Assembly (NCBI GenBank): GCA_963803155.1
Contig: CAWDMN010000063.1
Coordinates: forward strand, 1-64,000
DNA: 64,000 nucleotides
Direction: 5' to 3'
Source of the DNA: CAWDMN01 sp963803155
Lineage (GTDB): Bacteria > Acidobacteriota > Terriglobia > Versatilivoradales > Versatilivoraceae
The notes beneath the pieces are model-generated. The model was not told where the DNA came from. It saw only the letters and a list, made by a program, of their open reading frames with translations, and ran no database searches. Positions within the stretch are counted from its first letter, which is position 1, and the number at the start of each line of letters is the position of its first letter. Positions 27,932-36,430 of the stretch are shown piece after piece. A program made the position numbers and the translations under genes.

Positions 27932-28669
27932 ATGCGCGATATTGCTGGAAAAGTGGCAATTGTCACGGGTGGCAGTAGAGGAATCGGAAGAGCGATTGCG
28001 CTGCTATTGGCAAAAAAGGGGGCACTCGTTACAATCTGTGCAAGAAATGCAGAAATTCTTTCTCGAACGTGTAAAGAAATTGAAGCTGATGGTAATGTGG
28101 GTGCCTTTTTCAATGCGGACGTCAGGGATGAAAGGCAAGTTGATTCAATGGTGGACAATGTAGTGAGCCATATGGGTCGAATTGATATCTTAGTAAATAA
28201 TGCGGGAGTAGGCATTGTCAAACCAATTTGGGAATGTAATAGAGAGGATTGGGATTATATTATTGATACAAATCTCAGAGGGTGCTTCTTTTGTTCAAAG
28301 GCTGTAATTCCTATCATGAAAAAACAAAAAAGCGGTTATATCATGAATATTTCCTCAGGTGCTGGCCTTAAAGGATTTGAGGGTTTGGCCCTTTACAGTG
28401 CTTCCAAGCATGGTTTAATAGGCTTGAGCGAAGGCATGAGGAAGGATTTGTGCAAATATGGTGTTGAAGTTGATTATATTTGTCCGGGATATGTTCGGAC
28501 TGAGTTTTTTCGTGATGGTTCAGTTTATAGCAAGGAGATTCGGAACGGCATAGAACCAAGGATAGTGGCAAGCGAGGTCGTAAAAAGAATTATGAGAGGG
28601 AACAGGAGAAATCGAAAGTGTTCTACCCTCTTCAGCTGGTGTTTAGACATAATTAGGCAAAGAGGATGA
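27932..28669 (+). CDS. Short-chain dehydrogenase/reductase
   Basis: Classical SDR of 245 residues. The Rossmann motif VAIVTGGSRGIGRAIA is at about 8-23, VNNAGVG at 90, and the catalytic Ser in MNISSGAG with Tyr and Lys in YSASKHG (about 151-157). The C-terminus is basic and short. It may reduce a sugar or keto-acyl substrate within the locus; specificity cannot be read from sequence. It starts 12 bases after the GT4 stop. Confidence 0.9.
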   Translation: MRDIAGKVAIVTGGSRGIGRAIALLLAKKGALVTICARNAEILSRTCKEIEADGNVGAFFNADVRDERQVDSMVDNVVSHMGRIDILVNNAGVGIVKPIWECNREDWDYIIDTNLRGCFFCSKAVIPIMKKQKSGYIMNISSGAGLKGFEGLALYSASKHGLIGLSEGMRKDLCKYGVEVDYICPGYVRTEFFRDGSVYSKEIRNGIEPRIVASEVVKRIMRGNRRNRKCSTLFSWCLDIIRQRG

Positions 28670-29564
28670 GATGTGTTATTCGAATAGATGACAAATAGGA
28701 GACTTGTCGCTTGATATAATGAAAGTCCATTTGTGAGAATAGAATACGGATGCGAAATAGGTGGTTTAATTGGTGCAAGAAACGAATCCGATGAAAGCCC
28801 ATCCCGTTTTGCCAAAATCCCTGATTTTGCTTCTCGGGGCGGGCATTCACAGGATTATCCGGAACGGGGGTGGGGATTTTTTTTGCTAATAAAATGAAGG
28901 GAAGAGGATCAGTTATAGGCAAATGGTTTTGATCTAAAGAGACCAGCTTAGGATGGTAAAAAGGATTGGGAAAGTGCCAACACAGTGTCGTATATTGCGC
29001 GTCGCAATGCAGAACATCCTCGGTTGTTTAAAAACCCTTTCACTTCTGCTTTTTGTCATAGAGTAGTTTTTTTGTGTATAAAATACAAATAATTCATGTT
29101 AGGGCAAATGTGGTCTTGGCAATAAGGAAAGAGAAGTCGGAGGATTGGAGCAGTTCCTGGCACAGGGAGCTTGGATTCTTGGGTGGTTTGAGGCTGTTTC
29201 TTTTGATATTGACAGTTTTCTGAGAACTTGACCCTCGAGAAGCCGTCTCTCGAAGTTGCGTGATATTCTTCAACGAGCTTATGTTTTGTTGAGTTGTTCT
29301 TTCAAATTATTGGTCAACAGGTTATTTTTAACTTCCTGAAGAGGCTGCGAAATGACTGTGATCACAGCATGCAACGATTAGATGTGTTAATGGCCGGAGC
29401 TTCTTCTGCGCAGGATTAGCTTGTAGTTCGACTTATCTGTTCCTTGTAGTTCCCATTGGTTAGACCTTGATGAATAGCTTGAGGGGAAAGACTCTCCGAG
29501 CAAAAACTTCGTTTTACTGAAAAAGTGGATTTATGTCGCGCATAGAGAAAGGAACATTTTCAGC
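28670..29564. other. 895-base gap without a recognised gene
   Basis: No frame longer than about 96 codons reads as protein, and no tRNA, CRISPR or insertion-sequence end is apparent. A frame near 28,795 (KAHPVLPKSLILLLGAGIH) is suggestive of coding but short. The region may be further decayed mobile DNA. Confidence 0.35.
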
Positions 29565-31046
29565 ATGCCTATCCGAGTCTTATTGATTTATCCCCCCGCC
29601 CAAACTCAGATTCACTACAAATGTCCGTCGGGGATAATGATGCTTGCTGCTGTTTTGGAGAGAGAGGGATACCAAGTAAGCTTGCTGGATGCCAATGCGG
29701 CAAGAAAAAGAAGGAGTTCTGATGAGATTTTGCAGTATGTTGCCAAACTGCAACCTGATGTGATCGGAATGACATTGTTGACTACTTTTGTCAAGGAGGC
29801 TTACGACCTGACGGCTTTGCTACGGCAGAAGGGCATCAAGTTGCTGGCGGGAGGGCCACATGCCAGCCTTATGCCTGAGGAGACTATAGAGCACGGATTT
29901 GATGCCGCGGTTATTGGAGAGGGTGAACCTACGATTAAAGAGGCGATACAAGCCTTGACGGGGCAAATGCCAATGGGGGAAGTCAAAGGCTGGGTGTACA
30001 AAGATGTCAATGGCTTAACACAAAGAACAGCTCCCAGTCCGTTGGTTGAGGATCTCGACTCCTTACCATTTGCCGCCCGCCATCTGGTCAATCCCTTGGA
30101 TTATGGTTCAGCCAAGAATCTTGCCTTGCAAAATGCTGTACTAAGCTCGAGAGGTTGTCCCGGCCGGTGCTCCTATTGTTGTGGCAGTTTGTTTGGAAAA
30201 TCTTTTCGGTTTCGATCTGCAGCGAACGTGATTGCCGAAATGAAGGATATGAACAACAAGTATGGAACCACACAATTTCATTTTGTAGATGACGCAATGA
30301 CTATGAATCAGCTGCGAATGCGCGAGATCTGCCAAGGTTTGATCGATGCCAAGATGAATATCACTTGGAACATGATGACCAGAATCGACTCTGTCAACGA
30401 GGAGCTTCTATCTCTCGCGGTACAGGCCGGCTGTCGGCAAATTGAATATGGCATCGAAAGTGGAAATGCTGTGACTTTGCGCAATATCCGCAAGCCGCAT
30501 ACCATTGAGATGGTTCGCCGCATCATACCACTGACTGCTCGATTGGGGATTCGCCCCCAGGTGTTCTTTATCTTTGGATTCCCTTGGGAGGGGCCGAAGG
30601 AGATTCAAAACACACTGAGTTTTATGAAGGAACTTGCTCCCTATGTAGACTGTTTTCATCCTGCTGGTGGCTGTATTATTGTCCCTTTTCCGGGAACGGA
30701 AATATATGAACATTATAAGCAAGAGTATGAATTCGAAAACTGGTGGTTGATTGAAAATCGCCGATATAAAGCGCCTACACTGGCGACTCATTCCTATTTC
30801 GAATGCAGGATCTTTCCATTTGGAGTCGTTCTCGATGTGGATTTTTTCCATTACACTTCCGCATTAAAGCGTGAGATTCAGCACGTATTTAAATTTATGT
30901 ACTACCAAAATATAAGAAATCTTGGGTTCTTCTCCAACAGGGTGCGGAAGTTTCTGTTACGGTTCTCTGAGATACTTTGCGGATTAGCTCCCTCTTGGGA
31001 GAAAAAGCTGTTCAGCGCTCTTATAAGGATGGTGCATGAAGTCTGA
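29565..31046 (+). CDS. B12-binding-domain radical SAM protein
   Basis: The N-terminal cobalamin-binding-like domain (residues about 1-135: VLLIYPPAQTQ, PSGIMMLAAVLEREGY, LLAGGPHASLMPEE, AVIGEGE) is followed by a radical SAM barrel. The [4Fe-4S] cluster motif is C-x3-C-x2-C in SSRGCPGRCSYCCG near residue 194. IEYGIESGN and FFIFGFPWEG fit the SAM-binding strands. Length (493) fits the BchE/P-methylase-like group, which does difficult methylations or cyclisations. It may modify a sugar, lipid or peptide made by this locus; this is inference. Confidence 0.88.
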   Translation: MPIRVLLIYPPAQTQIHYKCPSGIMMLAAVLEREGYQVSLLDANAARKRRSSDEILQYVAKLQPDVIGMTLLTTFVKEAYDLTALLRQKGIKLLAGGPHASLMPEETIEHGFDAAVIGEGEPTIKEAIQALTGQMPMGEVKGWVYKDVNGLTQRTAPSPLVEDLDSLPFAARHLVNPLDYGSAKNLALQNAVLSSRGCPGRCSYCCGSLFGKSFRFRSAANVIAEMKDMNNKYGTTQFHFVDDAMTMNQLRMREICQGLIDAKMNITWNMMTRIDSVNEELLSLAVQAGCRQIEYGIESGNAVTLRNIRKPHTIEMVRRIIPLTARLGIRPQVFFIFGFPWEGPKEIQNTLSFMKELAPYVDCFHPAGGCIIVPFPGTEIYEHYKQEYEFENWWLIENRRYKAPTLATHSYFECRIFPFGVVLDVDFFHYTSALKREIQHVFKFMYYQNIRNLGFFSNRVRKFLLRFSEILCGLAPSWEKKLFSALIRMVHEV

Positions 31047-31698
31047 CGCTTGAAAGATGGTGAGAATCGGCATGCGCACGGGCAGCGGGAATAACAATAT
31101 CGGATGCGTGGCCTTAATTATCGGATTTACTGCTGTCCAAAATAAATGCTTCAATCCCAGAAGATCCATGTCAGTGCTGTTTTGGACAGCTAAATTCACG
31201 TCAGGGCGCTGGTTTGCTAGTCTGTCTGCCGAAAACTGATTTTAAACTCTTTATTTGCTAAGAATTAGGCTCAAAAGATTATTTTGGACAGCTGTGATCA
31301 AGCGCATGAAGTTTTCCTAGCCAAAAAGAAGAACATTACTGACTCAAGCTCCTTTTTTTTGCAGAGAACGCCAAGGTGTCATGACGACCTATTTGAATCC
31401 AATCTTGTCTGCAACACAGAACGCTGCGCCAAATCGATGGGCTCGTTAGGCAATTTGGGTTAATCCTCTTTAAACCAATGCTGCACAACTTCTATATCCT
31501 GCTGATGAGCAGGCATATGGGATCTTCTGGCACTCAACCACAAAAAAACGTGGATCGTAATGACTCGTCACCCCGGCAAAGCGACCTCTTGAGGCTGCAA
31601 TCCGAGTAATTGCTGCTAGTCCGACATTTTGTCATACGCAAACTATTTATCGTTCCCAGAAATTAGTTTATCAAGGACGAATGTAATATTCAATTACT
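31047..31698. other. Gap holding a small inverted-repeat structure
   Basis: GCTGTCCAAAATAA at 31,132-31,145 is perfectly repeated in inverted orientation at 31,279-31,292. A partial inverted copy (TGTTTTGGACAGC) lies at 31,178-31,190. The 161-bp span could be a miniature inverted-repeat element or a recombined IS end. No coding sequence was recognised in the rest. Confidence 0.45.
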
Positions 31699-32817
31699 AT
31701 GGACAGGCTTATAATGACTAATTGTGAAAGTCTCTATCTTACCATTGGGGAACCGATTTCTCACCTAGACCGGCTTGCCTCCATAGAGGAACAGTGGAGC
31801 GAGTTATATCAGTCCACATCTCTGAATTCCGTTTTTGTGTCGTTTGACTTTATTATGCTTTGGTATAACTGTTTTGCCAAACCCGAGCAGGTGCGTATAT
31901 ATCCCGTGCTTGTTGAAGATAGAATTATAAGCTTTCTCCCTTTTTTCTATTATAAAAAGGGGCCATTTCGCATCCTCTCAAGCCCGGCTTTTGTTGATGA
32001 ATACTCCCAGGCCGGCCATCTTATTGCCGAAGGATATGAGGGAGTGTTTATGAGAATCTCGGCGGACACTCTTTTCTCAGGCATAAAGGGATGGGACGCA
32101 TTGCAATATCATGGCGGATATTCTTTTCAGACTAACGTACATTTAACACTTGTGCAGGGGAGGCATTTGTATTCGAGGGATCGTAGTGAACCTACTTATA
32201 CTATTCTATTGAACCAACCTTTTGACAAATACTTTAACCACAACCTCTCACACAAAGTGCGAAATAATGTGAAGGGCGGGAAGAAGAAACTCGAGAAGGG
32301 TCACTCATATAAATTTTGCCACTACACGGGAGCTGAAGCCATTGCTTCCTGGCCAACCTTCCTTTCGATAGAGGACTCTGGCTGGAAGGGGCAAAACGGC
32401 TCCTCAATTAAAAGACGCACTGCAAACATTCGTTCATATTACGAAGGCCTCATTTGCATATTGTCTAAGAACAATCTGCTTCACCTCTATTTTCTTGAAA
32501 TCGATGGTCGCGCCGTGGCAGGGCTATTTGGCTATGTGGATCGAGATGTGTTTCAATATGCGAAGAGCGGGTATATCGAAGAGTATTCTTCATTTTCCCC
32601 CTCTCAATTGCTATTTATGTATATAATAGAGGACATTATTAACAATTTTCCGACGGTGAAGAGACTCCATATGTTCCCTAAAGACTATGGCTATAAACAT
32701 CGGTATGTGAATGAGGAATCATTTTACTCGGAAGCTACTCTGTACAACAGAACAATAAGAGGTAGCACGGCATATTATCTCACATTGATGAAGGATCGAT
32801 TTAAGCTCCTTCATTAG
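31699..32817 (+). CDS. FemAB/CelD-type GNAT acyltransferase, copy 1 of a tandem triplet
   Basis: Acetyltransf_6-type protein of 372 residues. Shared triplet markers are SIEEQWSELYQS, FVSFDFIMLWYNCFA, HKVRNNVKGGKKKLEKG (cf. the basic segment of BcsL/CelD), FLSIEDSGWKGQNGSSIKR and FPKDYGYKHRYVNEESFY. Cytoplasmic, no signal peptide. It lacks the C-terminal 15-residue tail of copies 2 and 3. An ATG at 31,714 is an alternative start. The acyl donor and acceptor are unknown; neighbours suggest polysaccharide decoration. Confidence 0.85.
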   Translation: MDRLIMTNCESLYLTIGEPISHLDRLASIEEQWSELYQSTSLNSVFVSFDFIMLWYNCFAKPEQVRIYPVLVEDRIISFLPFFYYKKGPFRILSSPAFVDEYSQAGHLIAEGYEGVFMRISADTLFSGIKGWDALQYHGGYSFQTNVHLTLVQGRHLYSRDRSEPTYTILLNQPFDKYFNHNLSHKVRNNVKGGKKKLEKGHSYKFCHYTGAEAIASWPTFLSIEDSGWKGQNGSSIKRRTANIRSYYEGLICILSKNNLLHLYFLEIDGRAVAGLFGYVDRDVFQYAKSGYIEEYSSFSPSQLLFMYIIEDIINNFPTVKRLHMFPKDYGYKHRYVNEESFYSEATLYNRTIRGSTAYYLTLMKDRFKLLH

Positions 32818-32882
32818 GGTAGGCCCCCTGCCTCTATTAGCTTTGTTAGTAGAGAGCATCTCAGATAGAAAGGTGTATAATT

Positions 32883-34049
32883 GTGAGCAACGTTGATTTA
32901 TTGCCGTCTTTGTCCTTAGGCAAGCCGTTTTCTCATTTCGATCAGCTTGGTTCGATAGAGGAACAGTGGAATGAGATATATCAATCAAGACCTCAGAATT
33001 CTTTTTTTCTCTCCTTTGACTTCATTAAAATCTGGTATAACTGTCTTGCCAGACGCGAGGAGATGCGGGTATACCCAGTATTCGACGGAGATAAAATCAT
33101 TGGCTTTCTGCCTTTGTTCTTATCCCAAAAGGGACCATTTCGTGTCTTGTCGAGCCTTGCCTATTTTGACGAAAGTCCACATCCTGGCCAGCTCACTGGA
33201 AGAGGATATGATGAGGTGCTTTTCACAAAGCACTGCATGGAAGCACTCCTCTCAGATATACATGGGTGGGACGTGTTGCAATATCATTGTGGCTATTCCT
33301 TTCAGCCATGCTCGTCTTTAAAAGATTTACAAATAAACCAATTACATCTTAGGGACCGTAGTATACCGACATACACTATCGTATTGCCAGGATCATTTGA
33401 AGAATATTTCAATGACGATTTGTCGGCCAAAGTGAGACATAATATCAGGTGGTGGAAGAAGAAACTTGCGAAGTTTTCATCACACAAATTTTGCCACTAC
33501 ACAGGAGATGAAGCAGTTGCTTCATGGCCCAAATTTCTCTCCATAGAAGACTCTGGCTGGAAGGGCCAAAAAAGTTCCTCAATTAAAGGACGTCCTGCAA
33601 ACATTGGTTTATATTACGAAGGACTCATTCGCATGTTGTCCAAGAATGGTCTGCTGCACATGTATTTTCTCGAGATCGATGGCAATGCCGTTGCGGGGGG
33701 ATTTGGTTATGTGGATCGAGATGTGTTTCACTATGCGAAAATCGGATATATCGAAGATAACGCTTCCTTTTCACCATCTAACTTACTTTTAATGTTCATA
33801 ATCGAGGACGTTATTAAAAACCTTCCAAATGTGAAGAGGGTCCATATGTATCCCAAAGACTACGGCTATAAACATCGGTATGTTAATGAGGAATCTTTTT
33901 ACTCGGAAGCTACTCTTTATAACAGAACAATAAGGGGTAGTGCTGCATATTATCTCTCCGTGATGAAGGAGCGGTTCCGGCTATTCCAGCAAAGGATGGT
34001 TCCAGCTACGGACTTTGTTCGAAAACATTTCAGGAAGAGAAGTATATGA
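32883..34049 (+). CDS. FemAB/CelD-type GNAT acyltransferase, copy 2
   Basis: Tandem paralogue (388 residues) of the neighbours on both sides. The order of motifs is the same: SIEEQWNEIYQS, FLSFDFIKIWYNCLA, VRHNIRWWKKKLAK, FLSIEDSGWKGQKSSSIKG, YPKDYGYKHRYVNEESFY. The last segment is almost identical at DNA level to copy 1, which suggests gene conversion or recent duplication. GTG 32,883 follows GAAAGGTG. The stop overlaps copy 3 by ATGA. Confidence 0.85.
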   Translation: MSNVDLLPSLSLGKPFSHFDQLGSIEEQWNEIYQSRPQNSFFLSFDFIKIWYNCLARREEMRVYPVFDGDKIIGFLPLFLSQKGPFRVLSSLAYFDESPHPGQLTGRGYDEVLFTKHCMEALLSDIHGWDVLQYHCGYSFQPCSSLKDLQINQLHLRDRSIPTYTIVLPGSFEEYFNDDLSAKVRHNIRWWKKKLAKFSSHKFCHYTGDEAVASWPKFLSIEDSGWKGQKSSSIKGRPANIGLYYEGLIRMLSKNGLLHMYFLEIDGNAVAGGFGYVDRDVFHYAKIGYIEDNASFSPSNLLLMFIIEDVIKNLPNVKRVHMYPKDYGYKHRYVNEESFYSEATLYNRTIRGSAAYYLSVMKERFRLFQQRMVPATDFVRKHFRKRSI

Positions 34050-35209
34050 TCCTACGTGAAATTAACTCCGCTCCGTCTTTGACCTTTGGCAAAGCGCTTT
34101 CTCATTTCGATCAGCTTGCTTCAATAGAGGAACAGTGGAAAGAGATATATCATTCAAAATCTCGGAATTCAATTTTTCTATCTTTCGACTTTATTAAGCT
34201 CTGGTATAGTTGTTTTGCCAGACTCGAGGAGGTGCGAGTATACCCCGTAGTAGACAGAGATAGAATTATAGGCTTTCTTCCTTTGTTTTTGTCCAAAAGG
34301 TGGCAAGTTCGCGTCCTGTCAAGCCTTACTAATGCCCATTGTCTTCATGCTGGCCCGCTCGTAGGGAATGGATTTGATGAAATATTCGCAAGTAATTTTA
34401 TGGAAGCACTTCTCACCTGTCTGCATGGGTGGGATATATTACAATACCATGAAGGGTATTCCTTCCAAGCTATTGCGTCCTTTAAACATGTGCACGGAGG
34501 ATGTTTGTATGTCAAAGAACATATAGAACCTACATATACTGTCCTATTGCCAAAATCTTTTGATGAGTATTTCAATCGTCAACTCTCTGGGAAAGTGAGA
34601 AATAATCTGAAGGGCTGGAAGAAAAAACTGACAAAAATTCCTTCGCATAAATTTTGCCACTACATAGGAGATGATGCCGTCGCATTCTGGCCCACATTTC
34701 TCTCCATAGAAGACTCTGGCTGGAAGGGCCGGGAAGGCTCCTCAATCAAGCGGCTCAATCAGAACTATCAATCATATTATGAAAGACTAGTTCACATGTT
34801 GTCTGTGAATGGTCTGCTGCACATGTATTTTCTCGAGATTGATGGCCGACCCGTGGCGGGAGTTTTTGGCTACGAGGATCTGGATGTCTTTCACTATGCG
34901 AAAATCGGATACATAGAAGAGTATTCCTCTTTTTCCCCCTCCCACTTACTTTTTATATTCATAGTCGAAGATATCATCAATAGCCTTCCAACCGTGAAGC
35001 GACTGCATATGTTCCCGTGGGACTATGGCTACAAGCACCGGTATATCAATGAAAAATCTTATTTAGCTGAATTCACTTTGTACAATAGGACATTTCCCGG
35101 AAATGCTGAATATTTTCTTTCTGCAATGAAGAGAAGAATCAAGCTCTTCCCTGGCATGAATGCGACCATTGGATTTTCAAGAAAACTCATTGGCAGAAAG
35201 AGTATCTGA
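34046..35209 (+). CDS. FemAB/CelD-type GNAT acyltransferase, copy 3
   Basis: Third tandem paralogue (387 residues), coupled to copy 2. It keeps SIEEQWKEIYHS, FLSFDFIKLWYSCFA, FLSIEDSGWKGREGSSIKR and FPWDYGYKHRYINEKSYL but is the most diverged, especially at residues 95-150. Divergence among the three may reflect different acceptors. A truncated IS5 element abuts its 3' end, and the IS frame runs back into its last codons on the other strand. Confidence 0.85.
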   Translation: MILREINSAPSLTFGKALSHFDQLASIEEQWKEIYHSKSRNSIFLSFDFIKLWYSCFARLEEVRVYPVVDRDRIIGFLPLFLSKRWQVRVLSSLTNAHCLHAGPLVGNGFDEIFASNFMEALLTCLHGWDILQYHEGYSFQAIASFKHVHGGCLYVKEHIEPTYTVLLPKSFDEYFNRQLSGKVRNNLKGWKKKLTKIPSHKFCHYIGDDAVAFWPTFLSIEDSGWKGREGSSIKRLNQNYQSYYERLVHMLSVNGLLHMYFLEIDGRPVAGVFGYEDLDVFHYAKIGYIEEYSSFSPSHLLFIFIVEDIINSLPTVKRLHMFPWDYGYKHRYINEKSYLAEFTLYNRTFPGNAEYFLSAMKRRIKLFPGMNATIGFSRKLIGRKSI

Positions 35210-35740
35210 TCATACATAGTCGCCCCTGAAAAGTAAGTTTTCTAAGCGACCGAGGAAAATATTCGAAGTTGGAGGAGTTGAAAAGTCGCATTTTTGCGAT
35301 AGAAAGATCGATTCCGAATATGCGCAAAAAGAAAGTTCGCAGAAGCTTTCTCATATTCATACCACATTCCGACAACAGGGTGTTGATTCGATCTCCTTCT
35401 CTTCCCAGCAGGTAATTGCGACCCATCCCATGTTCTTGCTTGATGTGGCCTATCATGGGCTCGATGGTGGCTCTTCGTTTTAAGGCCCTGTAAAGTACCC
35501 CGCGAAGGCCCCGCCTCCCACTCACAAAAACCGCGACACCCTCTGGATGATGCTGGCTGCCCCGGTATCCTCGATCGAAGAAGGCTTCTGTGGGCTTAAT
35601 CGCTGCCACTCGGTCCACCTGCTCCAGGGTCCTTTTCAACGTGCTTCCATCATAGGGATTTCCGTGCCAAGCATCGATCCCCACCCCCCAGTTGCGTTTC
35701 GAGGTGGTGACCACCGATATCATTTCAGGAAAAGGGGATA
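35187..35740 (-). pseudogene. IS5-family transposase fragment, C-terminal half
   Basis: Reads VVTTSKRNWGVGIDAWHGNP, FFDRGYRGSQHHPEGV and LKRRATIEPMIGHIKQEHG (catalytic Glu region), then GREGDRINTLLSECGMNMRKL. This is the second half of an IS5/IS1182-type DDE_Tnp_1 transposase. The N-terminal half and first catalytic Asp are missing. The annotated frame probably runs out of the element into the end of the neighbouring acyltransferase gene. The 10.6-kb relic is the complementary N-terminal part of a related element. Confidence 0.82.
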
Positions 35741-36430
35741 GGCCTATTTTTAAAGATCAAATGTTAAAATTTCTTGAACCAAATAAATCAAGGAATTTGT
35801 TCGCGTTGCAAAACCTATAACTGTTGCACAAATAATAGTCCCTTAAAATGCTGTTCTAGTTACAAATGTGTACATTGCCCCTGGAATAGAAAATATGGAC
35901 GCGTGGATTATTGAATTTGCATTTGAAATATTTCCTATTGAATCAATCGGCTAGTAAGCGTGTGAGACGCAAATCGATTGATTCATGCTGATATTAAAAT
36001 GGTAAAGAAATTGCTGATACATTATCTATTCAAGCAATTTGCTTGGATAGCTGGATCTGAATTGTCATTATAATTGTGCATAAAACGTCAAGGTGTAGTG
36101 GGAAATTTCGTTTGAGAAGACAGATCAGAGAGCTATAATATAGTTCCAATGACCCATGAAGGGATATTTTTGGATATTTAAATAGAACCAAATTTTTGTG
36201 TGGAGAATTGCTGGAAAAGAATTCTAGCGTGATTAGGGTGTCGCTTTGCAGCTGTTGCAGAGAGGGGATATTTTTACATTGCGCAAATGAAATTAATGCA
36301 CACTCACGCACCTCAATCTTTTGACACGTAAGTGTAGTCCAGCCGGAGCAGCACCGTGCCGGAAAAAACGGGTCAATATTGGCGCTGCAAAAATTGAGAT
36401 AACTTGCAAGAGTTTCACTGCAGGAGGAAG
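35741..36430. other. AT-rich gap upstream of the dockerin protein gene
   Basis: About 690 bases without a recognised gene. It probably contains the promoter of the secreted-protein gene that follows. I found no good GG-N10-GC sigma-54 match and no riboswitch I can name. AGGAGGA at 36,422-36,428 is the strong ribosome-binding site of the next gene. Confidence 0.35.

Noticed and set aside
36230..36430. Riboswitch in the leader of the dockerin gene
   Set aside because: No known consensus (cyclic-di-GMP, cobalamin, SAM) could be matched in the sequence.
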